Shown piece after piece: positions 24,126 to 34,520 of a DNA stretch of 64,000 nucleotides. Both the position numbers and the translations under genes were made by a program. The DNA comes from Gorsachius magnificus (Eukaryota; Chordata; Aves; Pelecaniformes; Ardeidae). Each line of letters opens with the position of its first letter. Positions within the stretch are counted from its first letter, which is position 1. Location of the stretch: assembly GCA_034008185.1 (NCBI GenBank), contig CM067081.1, forward strand, positions 82,108,765 to 82,172,764. The letters run 5' to 3'. The notes under the pieces are model-generated. The model searched no databases. It had not been told where the DNA came from and saw nothing but the letters and a program-made list of their open reading frames with translations.

Positions 24126-27100
24126 GTTACGTACATCTTCTCAAGACCTGAACATCTCACATCGCTCACTAAGGGATAGTTCCTGAGGTTCACGCTTACT
24201 TCTCATACAGGTTGAAACAAAACCCCTCTGGTCATTGCTCCTACTCCTACCTCTGCAAGACACTGCAGACAGCACAAGTAGCATGAGATGCAGCAGCTGT
24301 AACTCTGAAAGACATCCACCATCCAGTAAAAAGCCAAGACGTGCTCTTTCACTCCTACCACCTGTTTCTACCATTTGTCCAGATGGGCTCAGATGGTGGA
24401 ACGGGCTCTGAACCTGAGTACGAAAGCACTCACAAGGAAAGACCACAGAAACAGGCATCTGGGAGAGGAAGCAACCAGCTAGTCAGGGGTTTCCCCAATT
24501 ACTCAGAGAGATCTCTGCTTGCAAACCAACAAAATATCCAATTTTCTGCCGCAAGTTCCTCAGTACCATACTCCGCGCTAAAATAAATTACTCACTTGCT
24601 TTTATTTAAGATAACTTAAATGGAAATGGGGAATATTTCCAACATTCAATATGTGCAGCTACAAAAGCTGACATTAAAGGAGTACATAATCACAGTATGC
24701 TAATATTAATGACAGCCTGCAAGGATACAGGGCATGAACAATTTACCACAGAGGAAAAAAGGAAACATTTAAGGCCACAGTACCAATTAAAGGATGTTTT
24801 GCCCAGAGGGTCGCTGGAATGTGAGACAATTTGCCAAGGGAAACAGAGGGTGTGGCCTCTGCACAAAGCTGGACTCAACATCTGTTTCAAGAGCCGGAAC
24901 ATATTTCAGCAAGAACAGGACCAGGCTGCAAGTACCTATGGTTTTCTTCCTACACAATTTGTTTATGGGTTTGTTTTTTGGTTTGGTTTGGTATTTATAG
25001 AGATAGTACCATACACTATGCTCGTTCAACACCCCACCTGCAAAGTATAAATACATTTCCAAGTTTTTAAGCAAGCTTAATATCCATCTCTTAAGTGATG
25101 ATCTTCAGATTCTTTTCCACAGCCTGTGTTTAAACAACAAAGTGTTTTGCAAGCCTCAGGATATTTATTAATAGGACCAGAATGGAAAAAAATACAGTAA
25201 TTACTCAAATGAGAATTTCAGCCTGCAAGGATACTAAATCCATATGCCAAGTCACGTATAGATGAGCATAACAGGAGCTTTTACCAACTGACAGGCAAAA
25301 GGAGAAAATAATCAACATTAAACGCCTTCTAATTTAGGTCTCTCTCCCAATCAAATCTGACATCCCAGACAAGGCAATCAACTTTCTAAATATGTAAACC
25401 TTTGCAAATATTATACCCTTATCAACACCAAAAGAAAATAACTGCGAGTTTCAGGAGATACAGACACTCAGGCCAAAGTTTGGGTGCTGCACACCGAGCA
25501 TCTATAGATACACTTAGCCATTCAAGATGCTTGATTTCAAAAAGCTTGATCAGCTACAGTAAACAAGAACAGTGAAGACTGGCTCTAATCTAGGGGAATT
25601 ACACAGCAGAGTGGCAGTCATAAAATCACAGGATCATCTACCTTCGTGGCAACATAGCAAAGGTGATTGATAATCAGATTCAGATAAAGTAATGCACAAA
25701 AATATAGATGTTATTTAAATGTAAGCAATTCAATTGTAAGATGAAATATCAAACAGCCTTCATTATCGTTTCTAAAGATTCATTCACCTGCTTCAAAAAT
25801 GTAAAGCATCCGAGTATGAAATAAGAGCAGGCTATCTTACAGGTAGTTACGATCAGCACTTACTCTTCCTACTGAGGGCACCATAGCCTGAACAAACCCA
25901 GACTTCACTTACGTTGCTTTTAGCAAATGAACACTACCGCCGTCTATTTAAGTAGTGCTGTAATATTTGATTCCCCATTAGCAATTCCTAACAGTTTTTG
26001 ATTTAGTAGAGGATATATTCAGGAAATCCTTTTAACTGTGCAGCGTTGATAACGCTTAGATAGTAATCATTAGAAACAAAAACATTACTTATTTTTCTTT
26101 TTGAGTCAGCCATGCCTGTTAAGACCTAGGCATCTCCCAAGGGAGCATTAAGATTTGACACCCTTTTAGAGAAGCTGAATGTGAACCACATGGATTCGTC
26201 AGCCAAGGCGTGCTGCAGAAAGGTTGTCAAATTCTTTCTGTAAGCAATACAATGCATGCACACCTCCTTTATTCCCTAGACAAGAAAAAGCCACTATCAC
26301 TACACGGGGGGAAATAGCTTTCTATATTCTCAAACACAGAAAAGCAGGAATAGTGTGAAATTTGAACTCTGAATACATCTTTTCCAAGCCACTGAGAGTT
26401 CAGCTGCATTTCTGCTGTAGGCACAGGTATTCCATTAGAACAAAAGAAGCAAACAGCCCTTGCACAGGTATACTACTCGGTGATCGACAGAGGTACTTGG
26501 AAAAATGAAAGAAGTTCAACAGCGTTCAAAAGACCCTGTAAGCATGTCACGTAAAAGAGACTGTTTCTTAGGTTTTACTTTTATTTGGAATTTAAATTCT
26601 AAATAAATTAAGTTTTCAAGAGCTTGTGGCCAGCAAAAATACTAATTTTTTGTCAACAGAAACAAGCAAGTAACCTCCTCCTGCACAGTACCATGCAAAG
26701 ACAGTTGGGTATAAAAGGTAACTGATTAGCAACTGAAGATAAATAAAAGTAGAACCAGCTACCTAAATGTATCTGTGATCTCAATCATCTTCCATTTACA
26801 TGGCTTTACTCTTCAGGCTGAAAGAAATGTAGAAATCCACCTGCAAATTTCAAAAAGGTTCTGGGAAACAGAACTGAAATGCAAACCATCAGCCTGTGAG
26901 GGGAATGTCGACCACATGGAGTCCAACAATTTTACTGAAGGATAGCTCTGTATCACACCACCTTCACATCTGAACATCTCCTAGAGGTTAGTGTGGGTTT
27001 CCACATGCCAGTTCTTTTAGAAGAGAAGCATTTATGCAGAAAATTAAATAATAAAAAAGGGACCAAACATGCGCCCTGCTCAAAAATCACCAAAAAAGGA

Positions 27101-29859
27101 CAGGACAGAGACTGAAATCCTCAGTTCTCATCTTGCACTTCATCTGCATGGCTAACCTTACTTCCAGGCACCGGTTGCGGATTTTGGCTATGCATGACCT
27201 TGCTGCTCAGGCAGACTTCCTCAGTACTGTGAGCACTAAACCTCATCCATCCAGCAGCTTTAGGAAGGACTATTGCTGGTTGATGAAATCCCCTCTCAGA
27301 GAAGCTCAATCAGCATAACTTGTACCAGGGAGGTATACCGCCGTATCAGAGCCAAACGACTGTGTGCCTCTCTGAATAAAATCCCTGAAGCTCCACTCAC
27401 ATGGAGTTTCATTAAACAGCACAAGGGCTATAACTGCACTGCAGTGGCAGATTATACTACGTAAAGACAGGCAGAGAAATCGAATGAAAGGGAAGCTTTA
27501 CCTCCTGCTGTCTACACACGGGGTGGCCGCTTTCTCCAGACTTTAGGGCACCTCTATTCCTGGCCAACATCTGGGGGCAGACTAATACGACCGCACCAGT
27601 GTGGCTTTGCACCTGACCTAGCAAGCCTTGCCAAGCTCAACCTGCATCTGCCCCATCTCGTTTCCTGAACATGAGAGAAAGGACATTAATACCCGTGTGT
27701 GTGGAGAGCCCCAGGAATACATTAAGAGTTCAAGTGCTGGAAAAATATATGACCTGATCTGAACCGAGATCTACTTCCTGCAACTTTTTAAAAGCCCGCG
27801 ACACAGACAAGAGCTCTTCGCTTCCTCTCTTCCCCTCATCCTGGCTCTTCGGTGTTAACTCACAGCTGCTTTGTACAGCAGATAAAAGCCGGCTGGACTC
27901 ACTTCAGATTCCATCAATCCCAATCAAAGCTTGGCCTTGATGTTCACTATTGAGCGACAAATAGTTCTTGTTTCCTATATTTATATATGCTCTTTAGAGA
28001 TTAGCAATAAAAGCACTTTCGAATGTTGTAGAAGTGTAAGCATGAATCATCGCCAGCACTGGGAACTTCACGCAAATGAAGAACGAAGGATTGGGCTCAA
28101 CAGTGATCGGAAATCATATTCCTTCAGCAAAATATCCAACACACACAAGGCCAGCGTAAGTCTCTGATGAATAAAATCCGAGAGTCGGATGCCAGAAATG
28201 TGACATTTAACCGTTCTGCTGCTGCTAACTGCCTCTTCTGTAACTTGCTTATCTGATCAAGTTGGAAGGCTGCTTCACAATTTCCTAATTAGAAAACAAC
28301 ACCTACAGAGTGATTTAATTTTTTTTTGAACTAGTTAACTCTGCCTGCGAGTACTTGGAACATGAGAAAACATGCAGCTGTCTTCTGTGGAGCTGAGATG
28401 TTTCAATCACAGAGCCTGGTGGGCAAGAGCTTATTCTCAAGTCAAGCACTGCCTGAATCCCACAGCACCGCCTGAATGCCACAGCCTGTCCTCCACCTCA
28501 CCAAACCTGACTGCAAACATACATTATGGTTGATCTGGATATGCACCTGTCTGGTCTGCTCCTGCGCTGCTTCTTGCTGGACAGCCCATTGGGAAGAGAG
28601 AAAAACCAGACAACCGGTCTAGGTGAAGGCAGCACACTTATTAGCCCTGTAAGATAAATTACTTTTAGGATTTACTACAGTCACTGTAATAAATGTGGTC
28701 TGCTTGTGGCACGTAACTTCGTTGTTAAAAATCTGTGGGAAGCTGAAGGCTCAAGTCATCAGGCAAATGTGTCTTGAAAGCAGAAAGGCAAGCAACTCTC
28801 TTTAAAAGCAGATTCTTGCAAAACGCAAGCGAGCCCACAGGAGGATGTCAGTGCTTGGGTCCTCCTCACAAAGAGATTCTTACAGTCCTAGCTTACAGTT
28901 TTACAGTGTCACCACCAAGCTCGCTACTCCACTTTGAATTATTCTGTAATCTAATTTTGTTACAAGTAGCATTTAGCATTACTGCAACTAGAATACTGGA
29001 GGAAAAGGTCTATTATCTTCTTTTTAATTCCCTCTGTGCTCCAGAAGGCATTCCGCAGTTCACCAGTGTCATAGTTTCCCTTGCAAGCTGCTGCTTTTGT
29101 TTCCTCCACCCTTTCACACAGACTGAGGGATCCAAGACGGTACGAGCGAGCAGCAGGCCCGCCGCACCAGCAAAGGGTCTGCTGGGCGCAGGCTGAGCCA
29201 ACACACCAGAACAGACAATGCCCCAAATACTGCTGGAGGCAGAATGGAAAAACCCTTCTTCTCCCAAAAGACTCTCTGACATCCGAACTGGAGGTGACCT
29301 CACTATCAGCAACAGATTCAGAGGCTTAACCCAGCCCACAGTTGTGTCCTCCGGGGACCCACACATCCCCTCCGCTCTGGCTGCCAGAACTCCCGGGTTT
29401 TGGCCCCAGGGAAGAGTCCCGCATCTTTTCCTCAGATGAATCCCCCGCAGCTCACAGCAGCCACTTCCAAATCCCAGCTCCTCCCCGGTTCCTCATATTC
29501 CCTGGTTAAAGACAGCTAGGGTTTCCTCATCAGGGAAAACATCCTGTCCCTTCAGGGCAATCCCTTCTGGTAAATGTTTCAAGACAAAACAAGATTAAAG
29601 ATGCTACACCAAGATTAAAATGGCTATAGCCAAACCAGATTGCACTTCAAGCTTCCTGCTTTGGACCACTGAGGGGACGGCTGGTTAGGCAACACTCGAG
29701 GCTATTTTGAGTCTTTTCTTCAGGTACTCAAAAAACCTATATTTCACGTTACCAATGGATCTCTAAAAATAAAGTAGGTACGTACAATATTGCTTTCTGG
29801 TGTTTTAGCCAAAACACATGAAGCAGCTTTTAAATCCCCCTGTAACTGCTGCTAAGATG
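24126..29859. other. Putative first intron, nothing recognised
   Basis: Long stretch of AT-rich sequence without a recognisable repeat, RNA gene or convincing exon. Open frames are short and overlap on both strands. Confidence 0.5.
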
Positions 29860-29881
29860 AAAAAAAAAAAAAAAAAAAAAA
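29860..29881. repeat. Poly(A) run, 22 bases
   Basis: Longest A homopolymer in the window. It is followed by a locally repeated GGAAGATATCCC motif at about 29,905-29,932, which appears twice. Confidence 0.9.
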
Positions 29882-30228
29882 GTATGAATTTAGGAACCAA
29901 GAGGAAGATATCCCAAGCCAGGAAGATATCCCTCCTAATGAAATCATTTGAAAAATGTTCCTGGAACACGTGGAGGAGATCTTGGTTTCAGTTATAAACA
30001 CCACAATACCAAAAATAGCTTATAAATCAGAGTGAATTCAGCTGGATGATTAGTGGGCAGGTAAAACTAACCCAGGTCTAAAAACTAAAGAGTACAGCTT
30101 GGCCGGGCAACATACAGGGAGCATGAGATATTACTTAACTTTCTACAAGTTTTCATAAAAATACTATATAGATACAAATACCAGAAAGGGAGATGAGATC
30201 TCTGGGATGATGAAAAGATATTAGGAGG

Positions 30229-30311
30229 AAAAAAAAAAAAAAAATCATTTCTGTGACTCAATGCAAGTGTAACCCTCTTTTTTTCTTTTTTACTTCCTTT
30301 TTTTTTTCCCT
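30229..30311. repeat. A-run followed by T-rich tract
   Basis: Sixteen A (30,229-30,244), then T/C-rich sequence from about 30,278 to 30,311. Both lie on the same strand, so the pair could fold on itself. Low-complexity DNA with no coding meaning. Confidence 0.8.
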
Positions 30312-32006
30312 ACTTTCCTTTAGTAAGGTACTTTTATTCATTTTCAGCTGGCTGATTTCTTTTAACTTACTTTTCACTGAGAAAAAAAGTTTCAGCTGGT
30401 TAAAATTACCGCTTTGCCTACTGGAGCTTTTTGATGAGTCAACACCAATGCTGAGTTCAAAGGGTAACTGCAACTGCGACAAAACTATCAGTCATCCCTC
30501 TCACACTTAATAGAGACTAGATCAAACATGCTATAGGTTATATGATCATCCCCACAGACGTTACAGTCTTAAATTATTAAGTCTTTGTTTGTATAAGCTA
30601 TCCTTGCAAATACACTACAAAGCTTCAGAATCACAGCGGCATCCCCAGTGATTTCTGGCTACATTATCATGTTGCACCCACTGGCAGTAGCGCACTGCAG
30701 AGCCAAGGAGCTGATAAAGAGGACCCGATGCCCAAACCATACGGATTTCAGAAGTTTACGCTCAAGCTGACTCGAGCTTAGTCCTGAGGCTCGAATACCC
30801 TTCCAGGCACTGGGCAGCACTAGGAGCACATCCCCCAGTTCAGCACCACTTGAACAAACGCCACTTCCCGCACTCTAGGACTGTCCCAAGACAGGAACCA
30901 AAGCTCACGAGTGGGGAAGACTGAGATTCCTTTCCCAAGCACGCTGCTGATCTGAACCAAGGTGCTAATGCAGATGCTTCCTTATGCACTTTCATGAAAA
31001 TCAATAAACTTTGATTATCGGTCCTGAAAAGCAAAAGAAAAGCCCACCACAGAAATCACTGTAATTTCTTCTGCCAATAAATTAATTTCTGTTAAATACT
31101 GTAACACTGTATAATTTTTATTTCACAGCTATCAAAACAATCCAAGAACTTGATTTCTATTTACACCACGCAATTATTCAAAGTTAACGAGCACTGTACT
31201 AAGTTACATTTAAGCAGTAATTACGAAGGCCTCAATCCAACAAAGCTCTAAAGTCTTAGGTTATCTTCAGGTCAACAAGCATTTGTTTTCAATTAGGCTA
31301 TTCATAGACTTCACATTACGTGTACGCACAGATAATGCACAGCACCGAGATCCATATTCTCCAAAGAAACCAGTAACATCACCTGCAAAAATCACTTACC
31401 TCCTAGATGTAGCTACGTGCTGTTACTTCATTACTGAGTAAAAAATATTTTAAAGTATTGTTTGTAGGTGCACAGCTTCCCCCTTTGCTGCACTACACAG
31501 CAATCAAGGAGCAGTGGTTTTGCAGTAGTGGCAATGGTCATCTGAGCTGGCTGGCCAGCCTTTGCATGCCTGCTGACCCGAACTTAATGCACTATCTGCC
31601 GCCGGCTGCGGGCAAGAAAATGGACCGATACCCAATTGACAGAAACAATAATGTGTTTGTAACTAGTAGTTAACGGTAGACTGACAAGCACAATCACAGG
31701 AAGTAATAAAAAGTTTCACGGAGCTAGCATGTGACAGGACTGTAACTGGTCTCCTATGTGTCTAAATACGAACGGGGCAATTACCCTGTTAAAAGAAGAG
31801 GCTCCAGTTCATGTGATGCCCGATAACTAGTTTCCCGGCGAAACCACTGTCACTACTCGCAGATGATACAAAACGTATTTGCTGCTGTGTAACTGTTTTA
31901 GCCAACATGCCATTACCTCGGAAAGCTGTCGTATTCCTACAGTCGCTGAATGCACCAGCACCTCCAGTGAAGTGGGTGTAAGAGTATTTACAAAGGACAG
32001 GCGTTA
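30312..32006. other. Putative first intron near the promoter, nothing recognised
   Basis: AT-rich, becoming GC-richer after about 32,100 as it approaches the CpG island. No exon or named repeat seen. Confidence 0.5.
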
Positions 32007-32033
32007 CCCCCCCCCCCCCCCAAAAAAAAAAAA
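32007..32033. repeat. C15-A12 composite homopolymer
   Basis: Fifteen C are followed directly by twelve A. Such a junction is unstable in replication and often poorly sequenced, so the exact length should not be trusted. Confidence 0.9.
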
Positions 32034-32441
32034 CCAAAAAACAACTAACCTCTCCTACTCTAAACTGTTCAGGTAAGATTTAAAAAATAGGTATAAAAAG
32101 AAACTTAAAAGGCCAATACCGAAGGAATCAAAGCGAGCCGAGCGAGGAAAGGGGATCGCAGCGCATCCCGCCAGCGACCCCCTCCTCAGCCCAGCCTTGC
32201 AGCGCTAGCAGCCGCGCTCGCCGGGACCAGGGAAGCCAGCCTGCCCCGACCGGCAATTCCCACGCAACTCCATCCGCAGCAGCAAAATCTGTCCTTATTT
32301 ACGCGGCTGCAAACGAGAGCAGCAGCATCAGACCTCGCTATGAGGGCTCTTACTCGTGCTAGCGTTTGCTGACTGCTTCAGGAGAGGAGGCAGCTGCTTG
32401 GTTTTATGCGGGGTGGTTTGTTTTGGGTTTTTTTGGTTTGG

Positions 32442-32459
32442 TTTTTTTTTTTTTTTTTT
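32442..32459. repeat. Poly(T) run, 18 bases
   Basis: T homopolymer preceded by GGTTTG-rich sequence, at the edge of the CpG island. Confidence 0.9.
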
Positions 32460-32897
32460 CTGTCTGCCCGAGCAAGCGAGAAAATGCTCCTAATAAGGCT
32501 GGCAGAAAGGAAGCGGCTTCTCAACAGCACAGCCTCTCGTGAAGGAAATCATAAAATATGGTGTTACTATCTCAAAGTCGGCGGGAGCGGTGCCGGAACC
32601 AGGCGCCCGCAGCACTTCTGGTGCGGGGGGTCCGCCCCGCCAGCCCGATGGCAGAGGCGGGGCCGGCTGCCGGACGGGGGCCCCCGGGACCCCCCTCGGG
32701 CGAGCCGGGGATCCCCCCACCGCTCTCCCCGCCGGGGCAGGATTGCCACCGGCCTCCCCCCGACTCGCTCCTCGCCTTCCGCGCCGGTGCGCGCACATGG
32801 ACAGACGGACGGAAGGACCGACGGGTGCACCCCCGGGGCACACGTGGGCGTACCGTCCTCCCAGCCCCCGTCCCGCGCAACCCCTCCCGGCACTCAC

Positions 32898-32942
32898 CGC
32901 GTAGCGCAGCGCCGGCTTCTCGCTGAACACCGAGTCCCCCAT
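32898..32942 (-). CDS. Candidate first coding exon (MGDSVFSEKPALRYA)
   Basis: On the minus strand an ATG at 32,940-32,942 sits in a strong initiation context (GCGCCCATGG). It is followed by 15 codons, MGDSVFSEKPALRYA, and then a textbook donor GCG|GTGAGTG at 32,898/32,897. The exon ends in phase 0. The upstream frame is open for at least ten more codons but has no ATG. Position inside a CpG island, the Kozak match and the donor together support a real translation start. The N-terminus has no signal peptide. The next in-phase candidate is at 23,037-23,106. I do not recognise the protein, so no symbol is given. Confidence 0.6.
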
Positions 32943-32973
32943 GGGCGCGGGCGGAGGGGCCGCTCCCTCCACA

Positions 32974-32991
32974 CGGCGGCGGCGGCGGCGG
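32974..32991 (-). repeat. (CGG)6, read as (CCG)6 in the 5' UTR
   Basis: Six CGG units on the plus strand lie about 32 bases upstream of the candidate ATG in minus-strand sense. A short GC-rich trinucleotide repeat of a kind common in 5' UTRs. It may vary in length. Confidence 0.85.
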
Positions 32992-33164
32992 CTGCAGCGG
33001 CGCTGGGCGCTGCTCTGCCCTCAGACGGCGGCGGCAGCAGCGCGGAGCTCCCGCCCGCAGCCCTCCGGCCCCGCTCCTCGCAACTTCTGCCTCCACCCCG
33101 CCCCGGCTGTCCCCACCCCGCCGCCGAGCCGGCAACCCCTCGGCGGAGCCGGGCGGCGGCGGAC

Positions 33165-33187
33165 GGAGGAGGAGGAGGAGGAGGAGG
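33165..33187. repeat. (GGA)n polypurine repeat
   Basis: About seven and a half GGA units in the promoter/5' UTR region. The minus strand is (TCC)n. Homopurine-homopyrimidine sequence of this kind can form triplex or quadruplex structures. Confidence 0.85.
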
Positions 33188-33238
33188 CGGCAGAGGCGCG
33201 GCCGCTCCCCGCGCCGCTGGAGGGGCGGCGGTTTCAGT

Positions 33239-33253
33239 CCCCCCCCCCCCCCC
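33239..33253. repeat. C15 homopolymer in the CpG island
   Basis: Fifteen consecutive C followed by GCGGCGG. Length is uncertain by nature. Confidence 0.85.
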
Positions 33254-33379
33254 GCGGCGGGGCCGCTCTCCCGCCCGCCTCCCCCCGCGGGCCTCAGCCT
33301 GGCCGCACCTGCGGCCCGAGCCGCCGTGCGGGGGGCGGGGGAGAGGCCGCCGCCGCGGGACCGGGCCCCGGAGCGCTGA

Positions 33380-33410
33380 GGGGAGGAGGGGGCGGCCCCG
33401 GGGCGGGGGG
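33380..33410 (+). promoter_or_regulatory. G-quadruplex motif in promoter
   Basis: Four G-runs of 4, 5, 4 and 6 bases are separated by loops of 4, 7 and 1 bases, which satisfies the usual G3+N1-7 rule. It lies upstream of the candidate gene start, on the strand opposite to the minus-strand transcript. Formation in vivo is inferred only. Confidence 0.5.
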
Positions 33411-33480
33411 CTCCGTCCCCGGCTCGGACCGTCCCGGGCGGCCCCTAACGCCCGCTCTGGGCCCGCCCGGGAGGACCCAA

Positions 33481-33689
33481 GGGTGAAGGAGAGAGGGACA
33501 AATCGAGCTGACTGATCCCTAGTGTTGCAGTGCGTGATGGGGGCGGACTGGCCCCCCACGACTCCTGAACACGGAGGCTTTGAAAAATGAAACGCTGTTC
33601 CACGGCCTGTGCCTTACTTTATGAATGTGTATGTACACAAAGTGTGGGAGACAAAAATTCTGAAGAAAAATCGCATTCTGCTGTCTTAT
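33481..33689. other. CpG island shore, nothing recognised
   Basis: Short transition from the island to AT-rich DNA. No exon of a divergent gene can be supported. Confidence 0.4.
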
Positions 33690-33845
33690 AACCGGTTGTG
33701 GCTTCTGTGCGGCTTGCCTAGGGACACTATGGCATCTCCCTCAATGGAAGTGCTTAAAAATACATAAACCTCCCTCAGCTGGGCATGATCTCAGCAGAGT
33801 GAGGTGAGGGACAGGCCAGATGGTTTCCTCAGCCCTCTTCCATCT
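33690..33845 (+). mobile_element. Possible ancient CR1/L3-like 3' fragment
   Basis: Contains CATCTCCCTCAATGGAAGTG and, about 70 bases later, GGCCAGATGGTTTCCTCAGC and CTCTTCCATCTC. Order and spacing resemble the 3' end of old amniote CR1/L3 elements, where a 'CATCTCC..GGAAGT' block precedes 'GACTAGATGACCTC..TCCCTTCCA'. Heavily diverged; no reading frame remains. Confidence 0.4.
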
Positions 33846-34501
33846 CTTTAACCATTTTTCAATGCTTTGCACAAATCTTTGTTAGCACAGCAACTCCCCT
33901 GGTTAACGCTCAGTTGTTCTCTGAGGAAGTGGCCTTATTCTAGTGCTGCGTGACGTATATGAAATTAATGAGTTTTACTGTTTCTGACCTGCAATCTAGG
34001 CAAACGTGTTACCGGCACACTGCATTAACTGTAAACAAAGGTAACATAGTTCTTTTGGGGAACAGGAAAAAGTATTTGGGGAAAAAGAAATGTAAAAGAA
34101 CTCAAAATACCTGCTGGAAAAATAAATTGGTCAAGCCAAAGTTTTTCCGTGCTCTGCTGATGACGGACTGTACCCAAGGAGCTTCCAGTTATGGATCTTC
34201 CATGGATCTAAATTCCTGCTGCAGGGGAGATCATCTTTAAGAGTTCCCATGGACAGGGAGGTAATTTCCAGTTAATCTGGCGTGAACAAAGAATACGATC
34301 TCTGCTTTTACCCAGAATGACCATTTTTGTGTCTCAGGTGAACAATCTGTGCTACTCCCCTTCCTGGAAAACGAGGCTGGGTAGGTATTTGAGCAGTTGC
34401 AGAGCGTGTATGGGAAAGCAGCACCAAGAGAGAAACCTTGCATGTCAAACATTTCAAATCATCAGGATCTCCCAAGCAGGCAGGGGGGAAAAAAAGGCTT
34501 T
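33846..34501. other. Nothing recognised
   Basis: Upstream flank of the CpG-island gene. No supported coding or repeat feature. Confidence 0.5.
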
Positions 34502-34520
34502 AAAAAAAAAAAAAAAAAAA
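34502..34520. repeat. Poly(A) run, 19 bases
   Basis: Homopolymer A tract. Confidence 0.9.

Larger units (their letters stand above)
32560..33480. promoter_or_regulatory. CpG island promoter of the minus-strand gene
   Basis: A sharp, very GC-rich and CpG-dense block of about 0.9 kb stands in an otherwise AT-rich region. It contains the candidate first coding exon on the minus strand, the start of intron 1 downstream, and about 0.5 kb of putative 5' UTR and promoter. I see no TATA box at a sensible place. This is typical of a CpG-island promoter with dispersed start sites, often of a broadly expressed gene. Divergent transcription to the plus strand is possible but not shown. The long open frames through the island on both strands are composition artefacts. 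Confidence 0.8.

Noticed and set aside
32406..33559. Very long open frames on both strands through the CpG island (for example 369 codons on plus, 221 on minus)
   Set aside because: Extreme GC content removes stop codons. The frames overlap in up to five readings with Pro/Arg/Gly/Ala-rich low-complexity translations. Only the short ATG-to-donor segment at 32,898-32,942 has independent support.
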